Positions 7,949-16,902 of a stretch of 59,151 bases of DNA are shown one piece after another. The notes under the pieces were generated by a model. The model was not told the origin of the DNA and made no database searches. It worked only from the letters and a program-made list of their open reading frames with translations. Origin of the DNA: Ancylomarina sp. DW003 (GTDB lineage Bacteria > Bacteroidota > Bacteroidia > Bacteroidales > Marinifilaceae); the NCBI RefSeq assembly GCF_029029505.1, contig NZ_JAKJSD010000023.1, positions 1 to 59,151 on the forward strand, in the 5' to 3' direction. Both the position numbers and the translations under genes were made by a program. Every line of letters begins with the position of its first letter. Position 1 is the first letter of the stretch.

Positions 7949-9493
7949 ATGTCATTGAAACGAAACATTCTTGATCTTAGAAAGAGAAAAGAAAAAGTGC
8001 TTCAAGGTGGTGGTGAAAAAGCTATCCAGAAGCAAGTTGCAATGGGTAAATTGACTGCGCGTGAGAGAATCACATCAATCGTTGATGAAGATTCTTTTCA
8101 TGAGTACGATATGTTCGTAGAACACGAAGCCCGCGACTTTGGCATGGAGAAGAAACAACTTCATGGTGATGGAGTTATCATTGGAACCGGAACAATTTAT
8201 GGTCAGCCTGTATGTCTTTTTGCACAGGATTTTACTGTAGCAGGTGGTTCTCTTGGTCTTATGCATGCTCGTAAGATTACAAAAATAATGGATCACGCTT
8301 TGAAAATGCGTGTACCTTTGATTGGTATTAATGATTCGGGTGGAGCTCGTATTCAGGAAGGTGTTAACTCACTTGCTGGTTATGGTGAAATCTTTTTCCG
8401 TAATACCTTGGCATCGGGAGTTATTCCTCAATTGTCAGTTATTCTAGGTCCTTGTGCTGGTGGAGCCGTTTATTCTCCTGCCCTTACCGACTTTGTGTTT
8501 GTAGTAGAAAACATTTCCAAAATGTTTATTACCGGTCCTGAGGTAATAAAAACTGTTTTAGGTGAAGAAATAAGTATGGAAGAACTTGGTGGTGCGAAAG
8601 TACACAGCGAGATCACCGGTAATGCTCATTTCTATGCTCAAAACGAGCTTGAGTGCTTCGAGCAAATCAAGAAACTACTTACTTACATCCCTTGGCACAA
8701 CGAGAAGAAAGCACGTCCTTTCCCTCCAAAACCACCTAAGGCTGAATACAAGATTGAAGAAATTGTTCCTCATGACCCAACTCAACCTTATGATATTCGT
8801 AACGTAATTAGAGCAATTAGTGATGATTCTGACTTCTTTGAAGTGATGGAAGGCTTTGCTCGTAACATCGTTATTGGTTTTGGTAGAATGAATGGTGAAA
8901 CGATCGGTTTTGTTGCAAATCAGCCACTAGTACTTGCTGGTGTACTTGATTGTGATTCTTCAGATAAGGCTGCTCGATTCATTCGTTACTGTGATGCATT
9001 TAATATTCCTATTGTAACTCTTGAAGATATGCCGGGATACTTGCCAGGTGTTGACCAGGAGCATGCAGGTGTGATTCGTCATGGTGCTAAGATTCTTTAT
9101 GCATACAGTGAAGCTACTGTACCTAAGATTACTGTAATTGTACGTAAGGCGTATGGTGGAGGTTATATTGCTATGAACTCTCGTCATATGAAAGCTGACT
9201 TCATGTTTGCTTGGCCTACTGCTGAAATTGCAGTAATGGGGCCAGAAGGAGCCGCTAACATTATTTTCCGTAAGGAGATTATGGGTGCTGAAGATCCGGA
9301 TGCAATGCGTAAAGAGAAAGTTGCTGAATATAAGGAGAAGTTTGCTAATCCATATGTAGCTGCAGCTAAAGGTTATATCGATACTGTAATTGAGCCGGAA
9401 GAGACTCGTAAAATGTTATTGCACTCTCTTGAGGTATCTATGAACAAAGTTGATAGAAGACCAAGTAAAAAACACGGTATTCCTCCATTTTAA
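7949..9493 (+). CDS. Acyl-CoA carboxyltransferase (propionyl/methylmalonyl-CoA type), beta subunit
   Basis: This 514-aa protein is a carboxyltransferase that moves a carboxyl group between biotin and an acyl-CoA. Both crotonase-like halves are visible. The first includes MGKLTARERI at about residue 32, the oxyanion-hole segment LGPCAGGAVYSPALTDF near 168 and FITGPEVIKTVLGEEIS near 193. The second includes PGYLPGVDQEHAGVIRHGAKILYAY near 362 and KAYGGGYIAMNSRHM near 400. Length and motifs match PccB/MmdA. It is followed after 12 bp by a biotin carrier protein and no biotin carboxylase is nearby, so a methylmalonyl-CoA decarboxylase/transcarboxylase role in succinate-propionate metabolism is as likely as a propionyl-CoA carboxylase role. 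Confidence 0.92.
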   Translation: MSLKRNILDLRKRKEKVLQGGGEKAIQKQVAMGKLTARERITSIVDEDSFHEYDMFVEHEARDFGMEKKQLHGDGVIIGTGTIYGQPVCLFAQDFTVAGGSLGLMHARKITKIMDHALKMRVPLIGINDSGGARIQEGVNSLAGYGEIFFRNTLASGVIPQLSVILGPCAGGAVYSPALTDFVFVVENISKMFITGPEVIKTVLGEEISMEELGGAKVHSEITGNAHFYAQNELECFEQIKKLLTYIPWHNEKKARPFPPKPPKAEYKIEEIVPHDPTQPYDIRNVIRAISDDSDFFEVMEGFARNIVIGFGRMNGETIGFVANQPLVLAGVLDCDSSDKAARFIRYCDAFNIPIVTLEDMPGYLPGVDQEHAGVIRHGAKILYAYSEATVPKITVIVRKAYGGGYIAMNSRHMKADFMFAWPTAEIAVMGPEGAANIIFRKEIMGAEDPDAMRKEKVAEYKEKFANPYVAAAKGYIDTVIEPEETRKMLLHSLEVSMNKVDRRPSKKHGIPPF

Positions 9494-9505
9494 ATCGAAC
9501 TTACT

Positions 9506-9817
9506 ATGAGTAATTTAAAAGAGTTCAACATTGATGGAACGATCTACAAGACTGAGATTCCTGAAAGTGTTGCGAATAGAAAGAAGTGGGAAAGACCAAA
9601 TCCGAACCACATTAAATCTTTTATTCCAGGAACGATTGTTGAGATTTTTGTGAAGGAAGGACAGGAAATTAAAGAAGGCGAATGCCTTATGATTCTTCAG
9701 GCTATGAAGATGAAAAATAAAATTTTGATGCCTTTCGATGGAATAATCGAAAAGATAAATGTTAGGGTTGATGAAAAAGTACCTAACCGTTTGGTTATGC
9801 TTGAAATTAAAGCTTAA
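9506..9817 (+). CDS. Biotin carboxyl carrier protein
   Basis: The protein is 103 aa with a biotinyl/lipoyl-attachment domain at about residues 35-103. The biotinylation motif QAMKMKN (near residue 67) places the modified lysine in the canonical AMKM context. Flanking glycines (FIPGTIVEIFVKEGQEIKEGE and ILMPFDGIIEKINV) form the usual flattened beta barrel. It lies 12 bp after the carboxyltransferase gene and almost certainly carries CO2-biotin to it. The short N-terminus lacks the Ala/Pro linker typical of AccB and suits MmdC-type or small carrier subunits. A strong terminator follows at 9845. Confidence 0.92.
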   Translation: MSNLKEFNIDGTIYKTEIPESVANRKKWERPNPNHIKSFIPGTIVEIFVKEGQEIKEGECLMILQAMKMKNKILMPFDGIIEKINVRVDEKVPNRLVMLEIKA

Positions 9818-9844
9818 GCTTTCTTCATTAACATGCTATATAAA

Positions 9845-9875
9845 GGCTGTTCTTTTAATTAAGAACAGCCTTTTG
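9845..9875. terminator. Bidirectional terminator; left 31-bp island-flanking repeat
   Basis: The stem GGCTGTTCTT / AAGAACAGCC (10 bp) encloses loop TTAATT and is followed by TTTTG. It terminates the biotin-carrier transcript. The same 31 bases recur exactly, in direct orientation, at 45303-45333 on the other side of the tail island. Confidence 0.9.
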
Positions 9876-10036
9876 TTATGGGTATTAGGGATTAAACAAA
9901 ACTCTGGTATTTACACCACGCTATTAAAATAGTTGGTAGGCTAGTGATTTTAGATGACATAAGCCTTGTGTATATCTGTGAGTTGAATTATTGGTTTAAT
10001 AAATAATTCTTCAAAATTGGGAACTGAAGAACATGT

Positions 10037-10669
10037 CTATCTTACGATAGAGTCGACAACTCTTTCAACTTTATAAATACCTTGAATACTATCTCCCTTT
10101 ACAATAAAATGCCCACCTTCACTATTGTCGGAGTGCAACTTTAAAATACCTTTCAAAAGCAAATCATTTTCTTTAATACGTTTAACGGATACACGGTTAT
10201 CGTAGACAACCACATATACTCCTGAGTTTATATAAATCCAATCTCCTTGATCTACCTTCTTTAAAAGAACCTTTGCCCCTGATTGCAGAGTTGGTTCCAT
10301 CGAATCACCATCAATTTCAATAACCTGTACTCTATTATAATCAACACCTTCTCGTTTATACATAGAAATTTGTTCGGGGAATTCTGTAGTGTCTGAGTAT
10401 GAATCTGCGAAAGTTGCTCTTGCTTGAATAGGAATATATGGGAGCATTATTGTATTTTCATCGCATTCCGTAAACCCTTTTGTTTCAAAAAAGACTCCAA
10501 TAGAAACATTTAGTAAGGATGCAATCTTCTCTAAAGTTTCTATTTTAGTAGAATTTGTTCTGATTGCTTTCTGCAAACCTTGTTCAGTTACGCCTAGCTG
10601 TTCAGCTAAATTTCGCAATGTTATTCCTCTCTCTGTCAGCAAGTCTCTGATAATATGCAAATTGGCCAT
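10037..10669 (-). CDS. XRE/S24-type phage repressor-like regulator
   Basis: This 210-aa regulator has an N-terminal helix-turn-helix at about residues 5-60 (ITLRNLAEQLGVTEQGLQKAI) and a C-terminal S24/LexA-like domain at about 75-205. The S24 serine is visible in GDSMEPT (S123), and the lysine in SVKRI (K163) completes the Ser-Lys dyad. I see no Ala-Gly or Cys-Gly linker dipeptide at residues 60-100 where CI and LexA self-cleave, so derepression may not use classical autoproteolysis. It is transcribed away from the rest of the island, with operator-like repeats just upstream. It is the best candidate master regulator of tail production and lysis, possibly in response to DNA damage (inference). 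Confidence 0.88.
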   Translation of the reverse strand: MANLHIIRDLLTERGITLRNLAEQLGVTEQGLQKAIRTNSTKIETLEKIASLLNVSIGVFFETKGFTECDENTIMLPYIPIQARATFADSYSDTTEFPEQISMYKREGVDYNRVQVIEIDGDSMEPTLQSGAKVLLKKVDQGDWIYINSGVYVVVYDNRVSVKRIKENDLLLKGILKLHSDNSEGGHFIVKGDSIQGIYKVERVVDSIVR

Positions 10670-11447
10670 TGTTGTAAGTTTTTATGTTATTATATGAACT
10701 ATTTGTATGGTTTATGTAAACTTTTAGTTTATATTTGTACTGTTGGATTACAAAAATAGTTAATTAATACTAAATTAATATACGATGAGAAAGGAAAAGA
10801 AAAACTTGACAGTTAAGATAATATCCCAATAATAACTACAATGAGACATAAGATGGAAACAAAAAGTTTCATGCAAAACTATCTAAGTATATAAATCATT
10901 CCTTTGCCTGTGGTACGCTACTATTCGTAATAAGAAAATGAAAACTTATTAATTACTCATAATAAAATAAGGACTTCCTTTTCTTCCACAAAAATAGATA
11001 GGTAAAATTTTTTATAAACCTCCACATTAGTTTTTTTCTTACTAATTCAAATTAATAATTAAGTTTTTTTTGGAACTCTTGAATTCGGCAATTGGATCTA
11101 GTATGTCACTGTGTTATTAGACTTAACGAATTTACAAGAATAATATATTGAATGAGTAGAAAGATATAAATATTATAAACAAAAAAAAAACTATGTCTTC
11201 TCCTTGTGCTTTGCTAATTATGAAATAATTAAATTTTGATTAGGGTGTAATTTGATTGAAGAAACGAATGCTTTTAGATGTCAATAGGAGGATTTATATG
11301 GTTTATTGGGTATATGTTGAAGTTGGTAGAATTCACTTGTGGATAATTTAAACTGAGCTCATATAGTAGGGAATAAATAAAAAAAGATTCTTAAAAAAAA
11401 GCTCACAGATACTGAGTATACGTGTTGCTATGATGAAAAAAAACTAA
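10670..11447. other. Long AT-rich regulatory region of the island
   Basis: This 778-base gap between the divergent repressor and the first small plus-strand gene has no convincing ORF. Its left end holds the operator cluster and a promoter-like TATATTTG (see 10710-10737). The remainder is very AT-rich with homopolymeric A/T runs. A 17-codon frame at 11298-11351 with a good upstream AGGAGG is noted but not called. Confidence 0.5.
10710..10737 (+). promoter_or_regulatory. Operator-like repeat cluster overlapping a TATATTTG promoter
   Basis: Three alternating half-sites, GTTTA (10710-10714), TAAAC (10717-10721) and GTTTA (10727-10731), form two overlapping inverted repeats, GTTTA-TG-TAAAC and TAAAC-N5-GTTTA. 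They run directly into a Bacteroidetes -7 element TATATTTG at 10730-10737 that reads toward the small island genes. The S24 repressor gene starts 41 bp to the left. This is the expected layout for a repressor that blocks the divergent early promoter. Confidence 0.6.
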
Positions 11448-11711
11448 ATGATAGATATTAAAGAGCGTTTGAGCCAATTATTAGAGCTCGACTATGAAGA
11501 AATTAAAGCGGATGGCCGTAAGAGCTGGCAGCAACTTAATCCTGAAGTTATAATTGATGAAGAAACATGGCAAGAAATATGGCATGAGATTGAACAAATA
11601 TTTAAGGCATATATAGAAAAAGAAAAGCCCGGTGATGATGAGTTCATTATATCTTTTTGCCAAACCATAGATTATTGGAAACCTTTTGAAAGTCCAGTAT
11701 ATATTAATTAG
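11448..11711 (+). CDS. Small acidic protein of unknown function
   Basis: I do not recognise this 87-aa protein. It is acidic and mostly helical in appearance, with many Glu/Trp residues (EETWQEIWHEIEQIF near residue 38), and has no signal peptide or membrane segment. It is the first plus-strand gene past the operator region of the repressor, so it is probably part of the early, repressor-controlled set. An antirepressor or regulatory partner role would fit its position, but nothing in the sequence proves it. Confidence 0.6.
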   Translation: MIDIKERLSQLLELDYEEIKADGRKSWQQLNPEVIIDEETWQEIWHEIEQIFKAYIEKEKPGDDEFIISFCQTIDYWKPFESPVYIN

Positions 11712-11850
11712 GCTTACCTAAAATTACTACCCAATACTAAGGTATCTATCAATCCTTAATTTTTGACCCCGATTATTAGTGTGACTGAATATATCTTGAT
11801 AAAGTAATACCATTCATTAACAGTAAAAAAAAAGTATAAACTATTGAAAC

Positions 11851-12138
11851 ATGATTATAGATTTCAAATTACAAACTGAAGTATCGGAAAATGAGGTGAA
11901 ACGTTTTTTTAGAGAACGGGGAATTATTGTAAAACAAGTAGAAACAGTCACTAACTTGTGTCATTGCTGCGACGAGTATTATGAGGCTGAATTAGTACCC
12001 ATTTGGGTTGTTGTGAATCCTCATAACAGACAGGAAACACCCATGATAGAAAAATATCAGGAATTAATAACAGCTCAAGCCAAAAAAAGTATCATTGATA
12101 ATATCGATAAATTCTCTGTCTTCGCTAGCTTTCATTAA
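11851..12138 (+). CDS. Small protein with CHCC motif, unknown function
   Basis: This 95-aa protein is not recognised. It contains a tight cysteine/histidine cluster (NLCHCCDEYYEAE at about residues 36-48) that could bind a metal, and a helical C-terminal half. There is no signal peptide. It lies 139 bp after the 87-aa gene in the same direction, inside the presumed early regulatory module of the tail island. Confidence 0.6.
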   Translation: MIIDFKLQTEVSENEVKRFFRERGIIVKQVETVTNLCHCCDEYYEAELVPIWVVVNPHNRQETPMIEKYQELITAQAKKSIIDNIDKFSVFASFH

Positions 12139-12318
12139 GCAGAAGAATTCGTAATTATTCCACCAATAGAATTCTACTTAATTCTATGAAAATAGAGAAT
12201 TGTGATTCTTACGGGTTAAATCTAAAATTTCAGGATAACGTTTATGTGGGTTTCTAGACTCTTAGAGGGAAATAGCTCAAGATTAAACGAATATTAAAAA
12301 ACTTTAAATAAAAAAACA

Positions 12319-12543
12319 GTGGCATATAATCGCAAAAATTTTCTCGAAAAAGTAATATACGTTCAGGAGTATTACTCTGCTCAAAATAAAAAGGGGATTC
12401 CCAATACCCGTATTGTTCAAAATTTAAAAGAGCTAAATATTTATATTAGTCTGGCAACATTTTACAATTATTTGGCGACTCCAGCCAAGCGAGAAATAAA
12501 AGAAATTGAAGAAAGAGAAAGGTTAAAAAAACAGCATGGATAA
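12319..12543 (+). CDS. Small helix-turn-helix-like protein, Bacteroidetes phage type
   Basis: The 74-aa protein starts at GTG (MAYNRKNFLEKVIYVQEYY). Its core, GIPNTRIVQNLKELNIYISLATFYNYL, reads as a DNA-binding helix-turn-helix, and the tail is a charged helix (KREIKEIEERERLKKQHG). Similar short proteins, as far as I recall, accompany Mu-like phages of Bacteroidetes. It is the last gene before a strong terminator at 12616. A regulatory DNA-binding role is inferred, not shown. Confidence 0.65.
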   Translation: MAYNRKNFLEKVIYVQEYYSAQNKKGIPNTRIVQNLKELNIYISLATFYNYLATPAKREIKEIEERERLKKQHG

Positions 12544-12615
12544 GTATTTAAATAGTCCATTTGATTTTAACATGGAAATATTAAGATCGTAAGTCCTCAT
12601 ATTCTAAATTAATGC

Positions 12616-12650
12616 AAAACACCTCAAAATAAATTTGAGGTGTTTTTTTT
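12616..12650 (+). terminator. Intrinsic terminator of the early island genes
   Basis: The stem AACACCTCAAA / TTTGAGGTGTT is followed by a run of eight Ts. It closes the short plus-strand unit of small genes 11448-12543. Confidence 0.85.
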
Positions 12651-12816
12651 GTTATGACAAATTCTGATAATAAACAGAATTCTAGCAATTTGGCTTTTAA
12701 TAAGTCATTTTATCAAGTTTAAATAAAATATTATTTTAAATATATTGTTCTGCGATTGAAAACAATATGTTTATATTTGAAGCTTTGAATTAATTAAGCA
12801 TTAATCTTAGAAGTAT

Positions 12817-13662
12817 ATGAAATTTTTAAAATATTTGTGCATAGGCCTTGGAGCAATACTGGCCTTATTTATTGTATCCTCAATTGTAATTGTTGTTTTA
12901 GGAGAAAATGAAATAGAAAAAGAGATTGAGGAAACAAGAATTGAAAAAGAAAAAAATAGAATTGTAATTACCGAACCTACCAAATCCTTTATGGAGGTGG
13001 AATTAAAATCTCCTGGAAAAGATCCCTACATTGTTGGGAAATGTAATTTTCCGGATAGTACTGAGTTATCAATAATGATATACACAAAAAGATTAATCAA
13101 GGGGGAGAAATATGTTAATGTTTATGGAGGTGAATTCTCTTATTTTTTTAAGAAAGAAATTGTTAATGCTGATAGTATTTCAATCAGATGTGTTAAACTT
13201 AGTGCTTTTCAAAGCCCGAACTTGCTCAAGCAACTAGCACTGGTAGATACAGCAACACATCCCAAAGCTATAGAATATGAATACAGTATGGTCGATCTAA
13301 AAAGAGCTTCCTATCAAAAGTTACTTGAATATGAAGCACCACAAGAGCTGGATATGTCTACAGTGGAAGTGGAGGATTGGACTAAAGAGTATACGTTTCC
13401 TACACATGGAATTTGGAAAAGAAAGAATATCAAAATTAAGGCCGACCCATCAATAGAAAAGGAAGAGATTACAAAGCAAATGAAACATCTGATAGTTGAA
13501 GAATTGGTTAAAGATGCTACTATAGTTGGTATTAGAGCAAATTTGTGTGATAATGAAGGTTACCCAAGATGGAGATTGATTTTCGCTCCCAATGGGGATT
13601 GGGGACAGGAAGAGTTCGAAAGTTATTCAGATTATAAACTGGTTACTGAGAAAATATACTAA
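12817..13662 (+). CDS. Membrane-anchored protein of unknown function
   Basis: This 281-aa protein has one N-terminal transmembrane segment at about residues 6-29 (YLCIGLGAILALFIVSSIVIVVLG), then a charged helix (EIEKEIEETRIEKEKN), and an exported or cytoplasmic domain with no motif I recognise. It stands alone between two terminators (12616 and 13671) inside the island. It may be cargo carried by the island, such as an immunity or envelope-modifying protein, but this is conjecture from position only. Confidence 0.6.
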   Translation: MKFLKYLCIGLGAILALFIVSSIVIVVLGENEIEKEIEETRIEKEKNRIVITEPTKSFMEVELKSPGKDPYIVGKCNFPDSTELSIMIYTKRLIKGEKYVNVYGGEFSYFFKKEIVNADSISIRCVKLSAFQSPNLLKQLALVDTATHPKAIEYEYSMVDLKRASYQKLLEYEAPQELDMSTVEVEDWTKEYTFPTHGIWKRKNIKIKADPSIEKEEITKQMKHLIVEELVKDATIVGIRANLCDNEGYPRWRLIFAPNGDWGQEEFESYSDYKLVTEKIY

Positions 13663-13670
13663 TTGAACAA

Positions 13671-13707
13671 AGAAGCAAAGCCCTCTATTTAAGGCTTTGC
13701 TTCTTTA
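13671..13707. terminator. Bidirectional terminator between convergent genes
   Basis: The stem AAGCAAAGCC / GGCTTTGCTT has T-rich and A-rich flanks. It separates the plus-strand membrane protein from the minus-strand tape-measure unit. Confidence 0.85.
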
Positions 13708-13729
13708 CAAGTATTAAAATAATAAGGAT

Positions 13730-14209
13730 TTACTTCAGTGCTATACTTAAACTTTCAATACGACTTTCAGTAAATTTGCCTTCTAATACAGTTTTCTCAA
13801 TTCTACAAGTAAAATCTATTGTTTGGTGATTAACAGTATTTGATGATTTACTTTCTTCACCAACGAGCTGTAATTTACCAGTACTTTCACTTTCAAGTCC
13901 TATTAACAAGTGTTTAAGTAGGTTGTAAGTGTCAAACACTTTTAATGCCTCGAGCTGATTATTTGAAGTACTAGCCGTACTCTCTCCTTTTGCTAATAGA
14001 ACATGTAGTTTTAGATTCAGAACCTGTTTTTCCCAATCTATTTTGTATTCTGTAAAAAGAGCTGGCAGTGTGTATTGTTTGTAAGCTTCTGGTAGTAATT
14101 CTTCACCATTAAACAGATCGATATGTTTTATCAAGGGCAAATTACAACTGGTAAACTGATCGTCTGATGCTTTTATTTTTTCGTTTATTTTTAAATATAG
14201 ATTTTTCAT
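13730..14209 (-). CDS. Probable tail terminator/completion protein
   Basis: The protein is 159 aa. It shows an N-terminal helix, then LIKHIDLFNGEELLPEAYKQYTLPALFTEY followed by alternating beta strands (LNLKLHVLLAKGE, IDFTCRI) around a central helix (LEALKVFDTYNLLKHLLIGLES). This order, including a PALFTEY-type strand, resembles the small tail-terminator proteins of Bacteroidetes Mu-like phages, an assignment made by pattern only. It follows the tape-measure gene on the same strand after 108 bp and is probably cotranscribed with it. In a tailocin such a protein would cap the sheath and tube at the end where a phage would carry its head. Confidence 0.45.
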   Translation of the reverse strand: MKNLYLKINEKIKASDDQFTSCNLPLIKHIDLFNGEELLPEAYKQYTLPALFTEYKIDWEKQVLNLKLHVLLAKGESTASTSNNQLEALKVFDTYNLLKHLLIGLESESTGKLQLVGEESKSSNTVNHQTIDFTCRIEKTVLEGKFTESRIESLSIALK

Positions 14210-14317
14210 TATTTTTTAGTATTAAGTAATTAATATCAAGCACAGAGATGATAAAACTTATATGGAAATAGCATCTCAAGATAAGCCATCAGAGCTCTGT
14301 ACTTTATTTATAAATAT

Positions 14318-16576
14318 TTATTGTGCTGTTTCTACTCGACGAAGCATACGTGTGAACATCTCGTTAAAACGATCTTCTATTTCGCTTAAACTTAGCCCTT
14401 CACCTTCTCCATTGAGCATGTTAATGCCTCCTTTTACAAAACTATCGACATGTATACTTACACTTTTAGCAGCTGCAGAAGCAGTTCCCATTCCAGTGAA
14501 ACTTGTGGGAACAGTTTCATTTTCAGTACTCGCAGTTGAGGATTGAGACACAGCTGGTATCCCTTTCTTTTGTTCTTCTTTTTTCTCCTCTTGCTTCTCT
14601 TCTTCTTTGGGTTGTTTATAGGCTTTTAATTTCTCCTGATCAATCTGCTTACCTGCCTTCAGTAGATCAAGCTTTTCAATCTTTGCCATATCCCGACTAC
14701 CATCAGCTTTCAATAGCCCCTTACTCTCTAGTAAACTATTCAAACTACCATCTTTATAAGCATCAATTAGATTAACACGATTTTTTGAATTTTTACTGTA
14801 TTCGGTTTTAGTAGTTTCTACTGCGGTAGCTCCAGCTTTAACGCCCGCAACTAGAGGGTTCATGTCAATCAGGCCTTTACCTGTACGCTTTATGCCATCC
14901 ATGACACCACTAGCACCTTTTTTCACTCCATCCCAATCAAGACTAAAAGCTGAGCCAATAATATTTCCAATGCCTTTTACGGTATCAATGATACCACCTA
15001 TCATATTCTTAACTCCTGACCAAATATTACTAAAGAACCCTTTTATACCTGACCAGGCTCCCTTGAAAACTGCTACAAAACCATCTTTTATATAAGTGCC
15101 AAAAGCCTTCATCGTTGCCCATAAACCATCAACAACTGCTCTAAAGGTTTCAGATTTCTTGTAGGCATACACCAATAAACCCACTATCAAACCTATGGCT
15201 ATCGCAAATGGGTTGGCTTTCATAATTAAATTTAATGCTCCCATGGCCATCTGCATTCCTCCAATAGCAATTTGAGAGAATACGAATTGAGCATTTAAAG
15301 CTACCCAAGCAAGTGCCCATGCTCCTACTGCCCATGTTGCTATTGTTATGAAATCTTTGACAAGCCCAATGTTATTATATACCCAAAGTAAACCATTATT
15401 GATACTTTCTAAAGCATCAGAAACAATTGGGAGTGTACCTTTCCCCAGAGTACTCATTAGGGTATTAAATCGGGTGCCTACCATTTCCTTAAGCACATTA
15501 TAAGAGCCCATGGCTCTAGCAAAGGCTTCGTCCATATCAAATTTGGAAGCATCAAAATTATTTATGGTCTCATCAAATTGTTTTGATTCACCATTCAACT
15601 TGATAAAAAGATCACTTAAGCCCCCTGAACCGCCTATTTGGGCAATTGTTTCCTTAATAGATGCTGGGGACATGTTTTTAAAGTGTGTATTGACATCTTG
15701 AATAATGGACGAATAATCTCGTGCTTTTTTGTTACCATCCACATAACTAATATTCAGACTCTCAATCCATTTTTTGACCTTGGAATCTTTCAGCCCTAGA
15801 AATGCAGTTTTGGTCATTTCGCTGGCCTTGGCCGTATCTTTGGTAACTGTATTAAAGGCGGTAAACATCTTATTGGCTGTATTTACAGATTGACCCGATT
15901 TTGCTGTTGCATCTGCAAATTTCATTTGTTCTTTGGCAAGTTCGCTATAACTGAGTTTGTTCATTTGTGCAGTTGTATAACTACTTTTCATATAGGCCTC
16001 AGAACCCTTACTTTCCAATTTGAAAGCCCTTACTGCTTTGCTGCCTAACTCTATGTCGGCAGTTAAATCGGTGCCCATGGCACGGCTAAATCTGGCTATG
16101 GGATCAACAATAGTTTTCATATCTTGACCCAAATCTTCTGTGTTTTTTTGTGCAGTAAGATAAGCATCAGTAGTTTTACCAAGATCTGTACCTATAGTCA
16201 TAGCAGTATCGTGAATACTTTTTTCGTATTCCAGCATGCTTTTTTTAGGTTTGTCAGCATTCAAATTTTCAATCTGCAGAAATTTGCTTTGAAAATCAGC
16301 AGCTGCTGAGACCGAAATTATTAAAGCGTCCTTTATTAAACCTAATCCTTTAACAATTGTTGCATAAGGAATTTTAATCTTGCCCCAAGCTTTATTAAAG
16401 CTAGGGATCTTTTCTTTCATGCTAGTAAAGCTGCTTACAAAACGATTTTTTAAGGTCGAAAGATCTTCTTTCATCTCCTTCACTCTGGTGTTAATGGTTT
16501 CACGAGCCTTCGTGATTCCTGTTGTTGCGCGGTCTTTAAACTCCAGCAAGAGTTCAATTTTTGTTTGTCCACTCAT
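14318..16576 (-). CDS. Tail tape measure protein
   Basis: At 752 aa this has the layout of a TP901-type tape measure. There is a helical, charged N-terminus (residues 1-110), a long helical central part, and a hydrophobic segment at about 405-470 (FITIATWAVGAWALAWVAL... IAIGLIVGLLVYAYK). A Gly/Trp-rich stretch follows near 495-560 (GAWSGIKGFFSNIWSGVKNMIGG), then a Lys/Glu-rich region near 655-690. Such proteins set tail length and pass through the tube. If the usual 0.15 nm per residue holds, the tail would be of the order of 110 nm. It is unusual in being on the strand opposite to the other tail genes and more than 3 kb upstream of its chaperone. Confidence 0.9.
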   Translation of the reverse strand: MSGQTKIELLLEFKDRATTGITKARETINTRVKEMKEDLSTLKNRFVSSFTSMKEKIPSFNKAWGKIKIPYATIVKGLGLIKDALIISVSAAADFQSKFLQIENLNADKPKKSMLEYEKSIHDTAMTIGTDLGKTTDAYLTAQKNTEDLGQDMKTIVDPIARFSRAMGTDLTADIELGSKAVRAFKLESKGSEAYMKSSYTTAQMNKLSYSELAKEQMKFADATAKSGQSVNTANKMFTAFNTVTKDTAKASEMTKTAFLGLKDSKVKKWIESLNISYVDGNKKARDYSSIIQDVNTHFKNMSPASIKETIAQIGGSGGLSDLFIKLNGESKQFDETINNFDASKFDMDEAFARAMGSYNVLKEMVGTRFNTLMSTLGKGTLPIVSDALESINNGLLWVYNNIGLVKDFITIATWAVGAWALAWVALNAQFVFSQIAIGGMQMAMGALNLIMKANPFAIAIGLIVGLLVYAYKKSETFRAVVDGLWATMKAFGTYIKDGFVAVFKGAWSGIKGFFSNIWSGVKNMIGGIIDTVKGIGNIIGSAFSLDWDGVKKGASGVMDGIKRTGKGLIDMNPLVAGVKAGATAVETTKTEYSKNSKNRVNLIDAYKDGSLNSLLESKGLLKADGSRDMAKIEKLDLLKAGKQIDQEKLKAYKQPKEEEKQEEKKEEQKKGIPAVSQSSTASTENETVPTSFTGMGTASAAAKSVSIHVDSFVKGGINMLNGEGEGLSLSEIEDRFNEMFTRMLRRVETAQ

Positions 16577-16870
16577 ATTTTAATTATTATATATATAAAT
16601 ACCCCTGCTAAGTGCAAAAGGGCTTGCATTTTCATTCCTTGTATTTTTCTACCTAAGTATGATTAATAGTTCTGTTCACATTCTTCATATGCATTGAACA
16701 GCTCTTTATTTAAAAGTCAAGCTTTACTCAATCCAGCCTTTGTTTTTGTACAATCTCCAGATCTATTTAGCATATTCTACATGGATTGAGCGTAAAATTG
16801 TAAAAAATGAATAAAACAAAACGATAAGACTCTAAGGCTTTTTCACTTGACAGTAAGGCTTGTTTTGTTC

Positions 16871-16902
16871 TTGTGAAAGTCAAAAATCTGTTTCTATCAT
16901 TG
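16871..16902 (+). promoter_or_regulatory. Promoter-like boxes in repeat copy 1
   Basis: TTG (16871-16873), a 21-base spacer and TATCATTG (16895-16902) fit the Bacteroidetes -33/-7 pattern with one mismatch in the -7 box. The same pair recurs in the other two repeat copies. Confidence 0.45.

Noticed and set aside
11298-11351. 17-codon ORF with an upstream AGGAGG
   Set aside because: Too short to support, no family resemblance, and Shine-Dalgarno strength is a weak guide in Bacteroidetes.
12536-12592. 18-codon ORF overlapping the end of the HTH-like gene (ATGGATAA)
   Set aside because: The overlap looks like a coupled start, but the frame ends after 18 codons. At most it is a remnant of a lost downstream gene.
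16831-16890. Conserved RNA hairpin within the 212-bp repeats
   Set aside because: TTTCAC/GTGAAA can pair in copies 1 and 2, but copy 3 breaks the pairing without compensation, so a conserved fold is not supported.
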